DNA of 64,000 nt, taken from Prunella strophiata (Eukaryota; Chordata; Aves; Passeriformes; Prunellidae). Below, piece after piece: positions 23,951-36,139 of the stretch (the stretch's first letter is position 1; each line of letters starts with the position of its first letter). A model generated the notes under the pieces. That model worked only from the letters and a program-made list of their open reading frames with translations, was not told the DNA's origin and did no database searches. The stretch lies in assembly GCA_036583965.1 (NCBI GenBank), contig JAZBQD010000034.1, forward strand, positions 7,390,540 through 7,454,539, given 5' to 3'. Made by a program: the position numbers and the translations under genes.

Positions 23951-23988
23951 AATAAAAGCTAAAACACTTTGGGAAAAAAAAAAAAAAA
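23951..23988 (+). repeat. A15 tract with upstream AATAAA
   Basis: AATAAA (23951-23956) lies 17 nt before an A run (23974-23988). The spacing again fits an mRNA 3' end. No upstream body is recognised and the tract is short, so this could be an old retrocopy tail, a real polyadenylation site or coincidence. Confidence 0.3.
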
Positions 23989-24069
23989 CAGATTTAGGAT
24001 AGTAAAAGAATTATCCTTTAACTCTGTGTTAACATGTCCTGTGAGGCTTTTTTTTCTTGAGGTGGCTAA

Positions 24070-24096
24070 TTACAAAAACTCGAAGAGTTTTTGTAA
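24070..24096. repeat. Near-perfect hairpin: 12-bp stem, 3-nt loop
   Basis: TTACAAAAACTC (24070-24081) and GAGTTTTTGTAA (24085-24096) are exact reverse complements around a GAA loop. The stem starts with a TAATTA-like core (GCTAATTACA) shared with the flank. It is too short for a microRNA precursor. It could be a dimeric binding site, a cruciform or a chance event. Confidence 0.85.
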
Positions 24097-24240
24097 AAGC
24101 GCCTTTCATTGTTCTGTTAGCACATCTGGTAAAATCACAGTTTTCATTTAGTAATCCAACATGTCCTGTACCCTCTGCCTCATCTCCTATTACTATTAGT
24201 GTCAACTTTGTACTAACCCTCCTTTTTCTCTTCTCTCTTT

Positions 24241-24244
<4 letters not shown>

Positions 24245-24272
<28 letters not shown>
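24245..24272. repeat. (TG)14 microsatellite
   Basis: Fourteen perfect TG units follow a pyrimidine-rich run (24221-24244). Likely length-polymorphic and able to adopt Z-DNA. Confidence 0.95.
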
Positions 24273-26269
24273 GAAACTAACTACCTTTCAGTCACTGAAA
24301 TGCTAATTTCAGAGACTGGCAGTAGGCAGCTAGAAGATAATGTTACATGTTTCCAACCTCCCACAGGGGAAAAACCTGGAGGAATCACAACATCTGAGAT
24401 GCTTTTGCATTTTGGATAGGAAGACAAAGGGAAAACAGTTCGTGTGTATACACAGACACAAACACATTTGGAGACTGGGTCTTAGAGATTAAAAACATAA
24501 TTGATATTGGGTGTGTTTGCTCCTCACAGGGCAGGCAAGGGAGAGATCTGAGCTTTAGATTCTCAGAAAGAGGAGAAACACAACTGGCAACTCCCTGTTT
24601 GAAATAAATTATCTTGATGGGTATATTTCTTCTCAGGAATACACACTAGGAAATGGCAGTATTCCTCACTGAAGTGCAGAATATTTGTCATATTTTCTTT
24701 CCTTGTCACTTTTTCTGCACTGTTTCATTGAGGCCTGTTCCTGAAGGAACAATTGCCTTATTGTCACCCTGGATGTCCCAGGAGCAACACAATACAGCCA
24801 AACAAAGAGGCAGGAGGGGGAAGAAAGGCTGAAAAAGTAGAACAACTTTTCCAGCGTGAATCACTGGGGCTTAAGTGAATCCTTCCTTCAGCTTGGTCTG
24901 CTGAAATCCTGAATCTGCTTTCTCCTCTCAGTGTGTGTGGGCTCACACTGTCACTTCCTCTCTCCACTTTGGGTATTTTGGGTTTTCCCTGATCAAAAAA
25001 GGATAAACAAAACCCTCAAACTCATAAAATCTCTGATGTTGCTTTTGGGACAACACACAAATTTCCTGTTGCCTCTACCTGACAAAGAGAGATTGGTCCA
25101 GGGCACCTCAAAAAAAAAAAAAAAAAATTGCTTTGTTTCAGTTTGGTTTTTAATGCAGCATTGCTGGATTTCATCAGTTCTGATTTGGCCTGGAAGGAGG
25201 CAATCCAGGCAACTCCCAGTGGCCAACACAAACCAGACTCTGGCAAGTGAAAATACCAGGAAAAGGCAGGTTGCAGCTCAGGCCTTGGCACATGAGGACA
25301 GCAGGGCCAAGAAACCAAACCTTGGCTGGAAATCCAAACTCAGAGGCTAGTGAGATCTGTTATTAGTAGTGGGGGAGAAGGACATGAGGTTGGATTTAAA
25401 TCCACTAATTAAACCAAACACAAACTGGATCTGAAAAGGAGAACATCCAAAGGCATTGACTACAGCAGAGTCTGGTGGTTAGCTGAAATCTCAGGGCAAT
25501 GAGTTGCAGTAACATTTGACAGCACACTTGAATGTGTACCACAGAGAGCTGCTGGCATGAGGAAAATTTTTAAAAAATATTTGGTACTTACTTAGACCCA
25601 TTAGCAACTAAATTCTTGGTGGAATAGGATAACTGGGCTTAGACAAAGCTGTTCTTTTCAGTCCAGATTCTTTCCTCTCTCTAATATTTAGCTCAGTTCC
25701 CCCATGGCTGACTGGTGTGCTATAAAAGCAATCATACCAATTAAGCATTCTGTCAGTTTTGAACTCATAACATTTGAGTATCCACATCTTGGCTTTCACT
25801 GACATCATCACAAGCAATTGCATGAATTTCACTTTAAAAGTTACCTCTCTTCCGCTGAGCCACAGGAATCACCATGTCAAAATTTGAAGTCCATTGCAAA
25901 TGCTATCCTGGGGAGCTTAAATTGTGATCAAATTTCTCATCAGAGAGCCAGTAAAATCCTTGAGAAAATTATCCTGCCTGCTGTCCCACTTCATGCCAGA
26001 GGCATTTTTCCCTGGGGTCAGGAGATCAGGCTGTCCTAGCACCAAGATATTGTATCTGTGCCTTCAAAGTGGTGGTCTGGATGCAGATCACTCAGTATTT
26101 TTGTATCAGGCTCTTGGTTAGATCCTACACACATATTTAAGTGAATTACTATAGAGTCCCTTTATTTTCTTTCTGTTTTTCCATTCCAGAAAATGCTCAT
26201 TGTTATTGGGTTTTTGAGCCGAGGCTCAAGGATCACATTTGATTGCACAGGACAAACCATTTTAAGTGG
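24273..26269. other. No gene recognised
   Basis: This is mixed filler. A run of 18 As sits at 25110-25127. A 16-bp hairpin, TTGAGCC-GA-GGCTCAA, is at 26214-26229. The 139-codon frame at 24931-25350 crosses the A run and is overlapped by two antisense frames, so it is not credible as a gene. Confidence 0.5.
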
Positions 26270-26390
26270 TAAAGCTTAAGGATGGAAAAAATGAAAATTA
26301 TGTAATTTAATAATGAACCGCAACAATGGAGCACAATCTTCCTGCGCATTATTGACAATGATCATCTCCGGCTGCCAGCACTGCTGGCTG
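26270..26390. promoter_or_regulatory. Candidate conserved non-coding element
   Basis: A compact block with GTAATTTAATAATGAACCG, AACAATGGAGC (SOX-like), GCGCATTATTGACAATGATC and a CCGG. It mixes retained CpGs with paired ACAAT/ATTGT words of opposite orientation (AACAATGG and ATTGACAATG). Such paired SOX-like sites are frequent in neural or endodermal enhancers. Function is inferred. Confidence 0.38.
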
Positions 26391-29154
26391 TGAGGACTCA
26401 GGATTTTCCCTGTGCCAACACAGACCTCACTCCCATTTCCAAGCTTTCCAAGTGCAAACAGACCACAGGCTGCTTTGCATTACAGGGAGGCCTGCCCATC
26501 AGTTTTCTGTGGAAGGCTCTCACAGATTTTTACAACCTGGTGTGCGCACAAGGCGTGCAGCGTCTTCCCTGCAACAGTTCTGCTGATCTGCACGTGCACA
26601 GAGCCAGGGGTTTGGCTGCACAGGGGGCACCTTGCACACCTTGAGGCAATCCTTGTGGAGGAAGGTCTTTGCTCAGCACAGAGAGGGGCAAAGCATTCCT
26701 GCTGGGCTGGGCATTTCTACAGCAGCAGAAAGCTCCTCATCATGGACTCCCATTGCCCACCTCAACGTCACATTCCTCTGGGCAAATGCAGAACCTGGCC
26801 TTTTGTTTCCAGCTCACTCTGTTACTTGTTCCCTGAATTTCTGCATTTGAAATAAGCCCAAATCTCAACTGAAATCTCACTCCACTCTGGCAGCCTCTGC
26901 AGTGCTCCTTGTCTAGGTGGAGTCATGTGTGGGGTGTGTGGTTTCAAGCCCACCATCGGGCCAAGTTTCAAGTGCAAACCTTTCAACAGAGTTAAGCTCA
27001 CAGTTCCAAAAAGCCTACAAATTTTAGCTGACCTGCTGTCAGTATTTTGAGCTCTCTGTTGCTTTGGAGGGGAGTTTATTGTCCAGCAGACTGTTCCCTC
27101 AGATTAACAGAGCACGGTGACACACTGAGCTGTCACACTTAGCTGGTATTCAATGGGTCAGTCCTTATGAATAATGATTAACATTTTGAAATTAATTAGG
27201 GAAAGGCTTCCAAGGTCTATCTAGGATGATGAAGACATAGCTGTTAGTGACAGTGACATGATGAAGACTTTTACATTGGAGGCAAGCTGCCATATTTCTC
27301 ACTGCCCATGAAGCAAGGTCAGCTCCTCACTTCTGTATGATCAGGACAGTCCAAAGAGGAGGAGAGAAACACTACCCAAAGGGATAAAGGAAAATCAATT
27401 CTGAAAAAATAAGCTACAGCCCAAACCTCTACCAGAAAGTCCAGCAAAACTCAAAAACCCTCCAAGAAAGCAAATCTGGAGATTCAAGTAAATCAGATTG
27501 CCTAAACTATAGATTCACTTCCTTCTTGTGAAACATCTGTGGAGGCTGCTCATATCCTGGCCCTTCCACCCACTCCCACATTCCAGCACCCAAAAAGTAA
27601 AAATGAGATCTGCTCTTTGGAGGCTGGCTAGCACGAACTCTCCAGTGCCAGGTATGTGCAGCTGCATGCTTGATTGCTAATCCATCTGCAGGGCTCAGCG
27701 TGGGCCACTTTTGTTTGAGCCTCAAGTAAGGATGGGAAAATGGGTTGGAATAAATAATGTGAAAGCCCTTGGCCTTTTGCCTCTTTTGAAAGCTGAATTG
27801 GAAACAAGAGTTCCTTCCAGGTTCTCAAACGCTTGGTTTGTGCCACCCATTTGATTATTATGCTGCTCCATTTTAGGATCCCATGTGGGAGGGCAGGCCC
27901 TGAAACACTGCTTTTCTCCCACTGCCCTCCCAGGCTGGTTGGAAGCAGAGGGAGCTTGTAGGAAACCTGTTGTGTGGAAACATTAACCCAAAGTTTTTGC
28001 ATCAGAAGAGTTGAGTGAGCACAGGTAAACATTCAGCATTGGAGAATGTGAGGGAACAAAGTGTTAAATCTGGAGCTAAACTCAACACATCTGAAGGACT
28101 GGATGCACCAAGAGTGGATAAGCCACTCTTGGCTTGATCGAGAGTTGATTTAACATAATATACAAAAGAAATGCAAAGTTCAGCTAAAAAACCCTGCTTG
28201 CTTCTCACTGGTTTATATTTCTTGTTTCTTGTCCTGGCTCTGCCTCATCCTCTTCTCTCAGTGGGCCATGGGTGTTACCGAGCAGCATGGTAATACTTGG
28301 CCCACATCCTAAACCATGGATTTTTGTAAACATCAGTGAATAAAATTATTTAACATCCTGCCTGAACATTGTTTTAAATCTCTGGGTACAAGCAAGGGAA
28401 TGCCAGACCCATAAATGCAGAAGAGAAAAAGGCTTCTCTCTGAGTGAATTTTAAGTCACCAATTCTTGACAGATGAACATCTCAAAATCAAGAACTATTT
28501 TGCAGTAAGTGAGATATGGTCAGAGACACCCAAGCAGTGCCTGACAGAGTAAAGCCTCCACCTGAACTAAGGGAATTCAACTTTCCAGATTAATTGAGCT
28601 GGAGAGAGGAACTTTGAACCAAGGGTTTTGTCTCCTAAGGCAACCCCCTAAGTGATGGGATATCAATAAACCATCACAGCTGGCAGGCTGGGACTGATAT
28701 TCAAACACCCATTGCCCATCTCTGCAGTGATGTTTCTCCCACTGAGGGGGTGTCTCACATTCACTTCCTAACCCAGCTCCAGGAGCCCCTCAGACACCAG
28801 TGCTCCTTCCTCAGGAGTCACTGCCCACGTCCCAGACCCACACCCTGAGAGCTGTCCCCTCACTGGTTTCCCAGTGTGAAGAATGGGGTGGTTGCTGGTG
28901 GAGAAGAAGCCTGGGAGGTCTGATCCTGGCTGTGCTGGGCAAGTTCATCTCCAGTGTCCCCTCACTGCTCAGTGCCTGTGGCAGCTGGGAATGCTCCCAA
29001 GTGAAACACCAGTGGAAGGGGCACAGTTCTGCACCTTGTCCCATATCCTGGAAGGAAATGAGCTATTCCCAGCTCTCTGCTCAGGCTGCAAAAAGGGCAC
29101 TTCTCCTCCAGAGAGCGGCTCCCCTGCCTCCCTGCATGCCCAGGATGAAATGGA
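26391..29154. other. No gene; filler with one AT-rich patch
   Basis: Frames at 26412-26855 (147 codons) and 28800-29285 (161 codons) are Ser/Pro/Cys/Leu-rich, overlap other frames and match nothing. An AT-rich patch at 27165-27230 (TGAATAATGATTAACATTTTG, AATTAATTAGG) might be a small regulatory block. No repeats are recognised. Confidence 0.5.
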
Positions 29155-29570
29155 TTCATCACAAGGTGCTTAGCGGGATGAGCCGTCTCCACTCAAATCC
29201 CGGGATTTGCAATTTGTGCTGCTCCGGGGCTGTGGGAGGGCGCTGGGCTCACTCTCCCTTTCCATTTGACTCAGCCTTCTCATAGCAGGGATTATCCTCC
29301 TCTATCAAAGGGAAAGCTGCGGAGCAGACGCCCGCCTATTCTTCCCGAGCACTGAGCCTGACAGCCGGCTTTTCAGCCCAGCTCCCATTACCAGCTGCCC
29401 TACAATGAGCCAGCTAAACTCCACACAAGGCCCACATGGAGCTCCAGAAGGAGCTGGGGGGCTGCAGGGAGCGGGAGAGGAGAGGGGGAAGCCGGGCAGA
29501 GTGGCCGAGGGAGAGAAACAACTCATGCAGATGAGGGAGAGTTAATCCTATTTAGCACATGTATATTATC
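29155..29570. promoter_or_regulatory. Candidate enhancer with AP-1, OTX and TCF-like sites
   Basis: Several named-class motifs lie within 45 bp: TGACTCA (29267-29273, AP-1 consensus), GGATTA (29289-29294, OTX/PITX-like) and ATCAAAG (29304-29310, TCF/LEF core). CpGs are retained around them (AGCGGGATGAGCCGTC, GGAGCAGACGCCCGCC). The 3' part ends in an AT-rich run with GTTAATCC and TATTATCAATGAG. A G-rich stretch at 29454-29520 lies between the two parts. Together this reads as a composite regulatory element, not as an exon. Confidence 0.42.
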
Positions 29571-31929
29571 AATGAGTGTGTGCGGTGGGGAAGGGCAGGG
29601 GGGGAGCCCCCCACTGCAGGCAGGCGGAGGCAGACAAAAAGGTCATTCATGTGTGGCTCACAGAATTAAGAAGGTACCACAATCTGCTGCTGGTTTGGCT
29701 CCAAATGCTTCTTCGTATTCAAATCAAAGCCCCTTCCCCCAACCCGGCCTGAAAAACTTCCTGGCTTCCCTGTCCCTGCCTCCACTGATGTGCAATTACC
29801 TGGCTCAGTTTCACCCTCCATCCCTTCTGCTGGCAGTGGGGAGATGAGGGGCAGCAGCCTTATCCCAGGCCTCAAAATTTCAATTTACACTAAGATTTGG
29901 GCTTTAGAAGTGTAGCATTGGCGTGGCCCCCCTTGTGTTCCAAGAGTTATTCCAGAAATGGCTAAGGACCCACATTTCCTCAGTCCAGAGAGGAGCTTGT
30001 AAATTGTTGAGCCCTTCAGAAATTTTGGTCTAGAATTAGGATATCAGCCTGAGAGCTCAAGAATATTTTGATTTGATCCTGGACCATCATTAGCTGTGGC
30101 TTTGCAGTAAGACTGAGTTTGCAAAGATCCTCTCTGTCCAAGTTTTATCCCCAGCACATCAGCAACAAATGACTTTCTACATCCTCCCAACTTGGCTGTT
30201 GAGCAGAGCTCTGCCTTCCCCTGCAAAGTTCCTGCTTCCTCAAGAGTCCATGAAAAGGAATTCAAAACTCAGAGTTCTTTTCAATAACAGTGTGGGGATG
30301 AAAGACCAGGGCTAGAGCGAGACATTTAAAATGCATAAAAAAATCTGTGGCTCGAATCCACAGTCTGCCCCTTTGGAGAAAAAGCAAAATGTATTTTGGA
30401 CAAACCACTTGACTGCTTATGAACCACAAACACAAATATTGCTCCTTAATTTGCATTCAGTGCCAGAGGAGAGCTGCACTCCCTCTAATGAGCACTGCCA
30501 GCCACCCTTTCCCAGGGAGAACTCCCCAGCCACCCCAAAGGAACCAGCAATTCCTCTGGGGCCCTGGTGCTGGCTAGCTCCAGCCTTTGGATGGCTGCTT
30601 GTGCTGCATGGCACAGATCTCACTTCACCCCCCGGTAATCTCCTTGCCTTCTCCACAGGAATCAGGGATAGAGGAGCTCTCTCCTCCCCTACTGTACATG
30701 CTCATAGGTTTTAATCCAATTAAACTGTTCTCTCCCCTTGACAGAGTCTCTTTTTTCTTCATTTGCTTTCAATAAAGGAGCATCATTTGCTTGGGAGCAT
30801 TCCAGGGTTGCAACAACAGGCCCTTTGCTTACATGTGTCGCTTACAAGTGGAAAACTGCAAACGAAGCTTGAGGTTTATTTTAGGAGGAGGGTAGAAATG
30901 GCCCTGTTATTTAATTATTTTTTTAAAAAATGCTTTTAAAACCTTATTAAGCAAATTAAATTTCAAGAGACATCTCACTCTTATTCTGGGAAGTCCCTTC
31001 CTCGTCCCTTTCTTGTCCCAGATTGGTTTGTCAGCACAGGCTGCCCATTGCCTGGCTCCCACAGACCCATCAAGCATCGATTTTGACACTTAACAGAATT
31101 AGAAATGCCAGCCATCCAAGCCCTGATGGCTTTTCACAGGGAACGAGCACTAACCTCCATTAGGAGGCCTCCTTTTATCACATAGATCCTCTTAAAATTC
31201 AATTTGCAATGAAATTCTCCCCCATCTCCCCAAACCCTGCCAGCTGCCAGCCCCATCCCACTACCTCCAACACTTATTCCTTGGTCAGATAGACCTATAT
31301 CCAATCCTTTCTGTAATCTAAAAAACCCCATCACTTACACCACTACTCTCTGCTGGAAAGAAGCCTCAGTCAATAGGTGAATCAGGTCTACACCTCATAT
31401 CCCTGAGTTAATAAATGTTGAAAAGAGGGTGAGCTGAAGCCTTTGATAAATATCTCTTGTGCCAACTGAATAAACTTATTGTCACAATGCAGCACCCCTA
31501 AGTTCCTTGTAAAAATGTGCCTGAAACATGAAGATAACGGTGAAAAACTCAAATATTGTTGGCCTGCAAATCCTCCAGCCTCAAGCAAAGAACTATCTGT
31601 AGAGAAACAAAGTCAGGAAAATCCAACTCAAAGATAAGTGGAACTGCTGCTAATGTGAGGCAGTGCACTACCTGGGTTTGATCCAAAAATTAGTCAAGTT
31701 CTTCATTTAACTACAGGGGGTGGTTGGATTAGATCCCACTTAGTTGATGTGCCAGGGGCAGGAACGTGCAATTCTCTATCTTTCCCCTCCTTTTAAATGC
31801 TCTCAGACTCTTATGGTATTTTACAAATCATTCAAGGACTTGATGGGTTAGCAGGAAATTTCCTTTGTGCTGCTGTGCCAGAGACAAGGAACAGATCTGG
31901 TAGGCAGCTCTTCATTTTACAGTGAGATC
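29571..31929. other. No gene recognised
   Basis: The block opens with G-rich sequence and a GGGGGAGCCCCC palindrome near 29601-29613. AT-rich parts at 30900-30965 and 31390-31570 are repeat-free. GGTGGTTGGATTAGATCCC near 31719-31737 recalls the 3' region of avian CR1 LINEs, but it is too short to call. Confidence 0.5.
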
Positions 31930-32460
31930 CCCATTCAGCTGCATGGACTGTATGCACAGGATTAAAAATTATCCATGATTACAATTTAGAGTGTTATAAA
32001 CCACTCAGCACCTGGAGCCCTAGCGAGGCGATATGTAAAGATTAATAAAATAAGCATTTGAAAATCCACTTCCCCTTTGGTTATTTGCCAGGATCACAGT
32101 CCAGAATATAGCATTTTCTGTGCAAGAAGTGGTAAGCTGATTAACAGCTAAAGGAGAACACTTTTGTGCACTTCCTTCAGCATGTACAATACATACCATG
32201 TCATCAGCCCATCCTGAACCTGTAGCTCAATAACCAGAAACTCAGTCTGGGGACTGCATTTTATTAAATAGTTATTGAAGGGGCAAGTGCTGGTCAGATA
32301 TTTGGCCAAACTGACTCTCCATCAATGTGGGATTAGTTCAGTTGAAATCTAAGCAATTTGATTTGTCTAATGATGGCTGGACTTTCATTAAATGCATGTT
32401 TTCCTCCTAAGCATGGTTTTAAGGTTTGATCCCCAAGACTGAGCAAATGCATTTAACTCC
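31930..32460. promoter_or_regulatory. Candidate conserved non-coding element, over 500 bp
   Basis: A long AT-rich, non-repetitive block containing AGGATTAAAAATTATCC, ATGATTACAATTTAG, AGCGAGGCGATATG (isolated CpGs), AGATTAATAAAATAAG, GCTGATTAACAGC, GGGATTAG and CATTAAATGCATG. Many GATTA/TAATC-type words on both strands suggest bicoid-like or other homeodomain input. There are no open frames of note. Of the AT-rich blocks in the window this is one of the longest. Confidence 0.4.
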
Positions 32461-35389
32461 ACCAAGCCATGGAGTCAAACTTCATCTGGTGTTCAGAGTC
32501 TGGTTCAAAAATCATTAAAATTATTGTCTGTGTTTCCACTGGCCTCAGGAGGCTATAGACTTCATCCCAGTTCAGATCTCTTCATTTAAGTTTAACACCA
32601 AAGTCTTCTGAAGTGAATCAAGCAATTCGCATTGACACCAGTGATCTCAGAACCATACTTGTTTATCTCCAGCTTTGTCTTAAAAGCATCAAAAGGAAAT
32701 TAAAACCAGAACACCTTAGCAAGGTAAATAGCATTTCAACTATAAAGGACTCTAGCCTCTTAAGCTGTACATGTTTGGGTAAGGTTTTTGGAAATTAAAC
32801 ACATTTCTTCCTCCCATAAGTGTATTTTTACTCTTCAACAGTCTGCCCCAGAGTTTACACTGCATGGGATTTGCTGTTGAGTGAGCTTTACTCATATAAC
32901 TTCTCAAAGTGCAGACAATTGTTGCAAATGATGCTCCCCATTAACAGCAAATGCTTTCACTGTCTCCAGCTCTATAACTCGCTAAATATTACAAGGAGTT
33001 ACTCCTTAGTTCCTCTCATGAGAGATTAGAAATAGGACTTCTGTGGACACAACTAGTAAAAGTGAAAAAGGATTTTTCTCTCTTGTCCTTTTAGTAGCTG
33101 TTTATGGAATGGGAAGGGAGGGGCACTGCTACCCCCATAGTTAATGTTTTTTCCATATACTTTCCCTTATGCTCTGCATCAGAGTTCCCCTAGAAGAAAT
33201 TCATTGAGAAGACAATTCTGAACAATTAGCACTCCCTGTTAATTTTTACATGAATCTTCCAAATCCTAAGATCATAAATAAAAAGCTCAGGAGTTCTCTG
33301 ACTTACAGATTTAGTTTAAGGTGTTATTTGTACCAGTGGCACAAGTGGAACGAGCACCCAGAGCCATAAACAGCAGAGGCTGTACAGGATGGAGTAGGGC
33401 AGGTGGACTCCAGCACAAGGGCTTTATCCAGATGCCAGTCAATTAAATGTCCCCAGAGAAAGGGACATCATTCCTTTCCTTCACCCTGTTTCTCTCAATA
33501 CTTAGAGGGCAGACCTTGTTCTCACTTTCCCCTTGCCAACCCTCATCACCTCCATTGGCTTTCTAGGAGGGACTCGAGATTAATGCCCGTGTAGCAGAGC
33601 AGATTTAAGAATTACTTTATTTCAGTGGAAAGGTCTTGCTGCTACTTTAAAATATGTCCTTCTCTTTTTGTCTGACATTGCAATTAATCAAGTCTCCCAC
33701 CCACTCAGAGCCTGTCTTTAGAGCTTCTCTGTCTCTCACTTTCTTTTATAGATGAGGCTTTAGTGCCTGCCAGAATTTATGGAGGGAAGTAACATGGATT
33801 CAGCCAGGACCTCAGAAAACAGGCTCTGATATTCTCATGGCACATCTTCTCCTTGCCCCCTATCACAAGATGGACCAGCAGCTGTTCTCTCTCCTTGAGC
33901 CTTCATCTGCTCCTGCATCCCTGCAGCCACAGAGGGCCTTGTACAGCAACCACCCTGGCTCTGCCAAAGGGGAAGGAAACATCTAACATGGCATGTTAGA
34001 GGAATCTCAGGGCTCCAATTAGCATAATTAACTTAGAGAGTCTAACAAAGGGCACTGTGCAACATGATCTCTCCCAGCAAACCAGCCTCACAGGCTCTCC
34101 CCAGCCCCCAAACCTGAGGCTTCAAGGACTTCAAGGACTGGTTTTGGGGAGGGGACCAGAACCAGGGGAGAGGGGGAGCAGGAATCTGAGTTTTGCTCCC
34201 AGTGAAAGTACTTTTCCATGAACAGAAGTAATTTAGCCCTTTGTTTGTAACATTACTGTAATTTGGCTAAGAGTTCTGGACTCGGTCTCTCTCACACTAT
34301 CCAATAGTCAGCTTCAGTTTCCAGGAGCCCAAGTCAAAACCTGGGCTCAGAGTTAATGACTCCCAGCTGCAGGGCTATGCTCAGGCCCAAGGTCTGGCTC
34401 AGATTCGTCACCAAACAGTCCTCGACAGGCACGAAGTCACCACAAGGTATTAGAGCAGGGTCATGTATGTGCAAGGTCACCACAGGGAGAGGGGCTGGGG
34501 TTTGTTTGTTTTGCATATGTGTTAGTAAAGGGAAATCACTACAGAACAATGTAAATGTTATACCTTCCAACTGTAAATGTTATACCTCTCACTAAAAAAA
34601 AATAGGCCTGGTTATTTGTTTCTTGGCAAAACATGTCTGTTTCTCCTTTGTCAGTAGGTGCAAGTTGATTTCTGGAGCCCAAAACACCTCTTTTTGGCTA
34701 AATACCTGTTTCTTTTTTCTTTTAGTAGCACACCCTGGAGGAGCATAACTGAACTGACATGAATTAGACGTGGAGGAAGCGGGAGTTTAATGAATAGAAG
34801 ACTCGTGGAATTCACTTGATGTTGGCACATTAACGCACTTTTCCTGTGCACTGAAAGTAGTTTCTGTAGTTTCCCCACATAAATTAGGAAGAAGAAAAAA
34901 AAAAAAAAAAAAGAGATAAAGAAAACTTTTAAGACAAAAACCTTAGGGTTCTATGAGCAGTTTGATCATTCTGTGAAATGACATTTGAATGAACCAAGAT
35001 CAGACAAGCAGGGCAGCACTGAAGTAGGTAGCAGAAATCTTCTTGTGCCCTCTTTGGTATATGCTTAGTAAATGCTTGCCAACAAATAATTCTGTGATAG
35101 ATTTATTTTCAAATAAATAACACAAGTACCAGCAATCTGGCCCTCTCTATACTCTTTCAAATAACAAACTCAACCCAAAAACTGATATCTTGGAATGACT
35201 GAAGATTATAGCAGCACCAAGAGAGTAATATCAATGCCCTTGGCAATAGCATCCATTTCTGCTTTCCCTCTGGTTCTTTAAATGCTACACATGGGTGGAC
35301 TGGGAGTCTTTCAAAACAGAACCTGAGTGCATAAATAAATGTGTCTGACTAGTGCTGATGCTCTTCCAGCATTATAGGAAACACATTTG
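32461..35389. other. No gene; includes a 22-bp-period duplication
   Basis: The sequence at 32580-33040 is AT-rich and repeat-free and could extend the previous element. At 34550-34587 the 16-mer TGTAAATGTTATACCT occurs twice (34550-34565, 34572-34587). An A18 run lies at 34895-34912. A short AT-rich patch at 34018-34035 has AATTAGCATAATTAAC. No coding frame is credible. Confidence 0.5.
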
Positions 35390-35710
35390 TTTATCAGGTC
35401 TGATTAAGCTTACACGATCCAAGCCCTGCCAGAGTCAGGAGTGCATTGTACACATTATTTGATAAGAGAGAAGGATGAGTTATGTAAACACCTAGCAACA
35501 TGTGAGGGAGATTTACTCTAATTGTTTATGTGCCTTTGTGGGAAGATTATAATCATGTTGTTTCATTAAACAAAACAGTTGTACAAGTTCTATAAGACAA
35601 ATTGCCTTTTGCTCTATTCACTCGCAAAGGTCATCCTGTTACCACTGATTAGCACCAGACAGCCAGTCATACTTTGGCAAAAGGAGAGTTCATTCATAGC
35701 AGGAATGCAG
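35390..35710. promoter_or_regulatory. Candidate conserved non-coding element
   Basis: Dense, non-repetitive AT-rich block: CTGATTAAGCTTACACGATCC, CATTATTTGATAAG, GTTATGTAAACACC (FOX-like GTAAACA), TCTAATTGTTTATG, GATTATAATCATG, CACTCGCAAAGG and CTGATTAGC. FOX-, homeodomain- and GATA-like cores are interleaved with retained CpGs. No frame longer than about 60 codons crosses it. Confidence 0.42.
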
Positions 35711-36139
35711 AGTCTTTCTCAGAATAGGTTTCCCAGTGACTGACTTGGCAAAGACACAACGGAGAAAACACTTCTGCCCAATATCAAACATTCACCTTCT
35801 GACAGCTCCAGAGGACATCTCTCCTTCACAGCAGTGCTGAGCACCACCGGTTCAAGCCTTTGGCTGCATCACAGAGAGCCACAAGTAAATACACAGAGGT
35901 GAAATGCAGGTAAATCCTTTCCAGATATTGCTAACTAATGGAGTAACCAACCTCATTGCTAAGTAATCCCCAAAAGAACTGTTAAAGTTTGAGGAAATAC
36001 AGCAGCAGAGGAAGCTGAAGTTCTGTTCTAGGTCTCACCTAGTGTTAGAGAAGCCTCTTCCTAATTCCTCCTCCTGCACCCCCATCTCACTTCATTACAG
36101 GCAGCCCAAGGAGCAGCCATGGACTCTCTGAACACACAC

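Noticed and set aside
28800..29285. 161-codon plus-strand frame
   Set aside because: It is overlapped by two antisense frames and composed of Ser/Pro/Leu-rich filler.
31715..31740. GGTTGGATTAGATCC resembling the 3' region of CR1 LINEs
   Set aside because: It covers under 25 bp and lacks the usual CR1 terminal octamer repeats, so it cannot be called.
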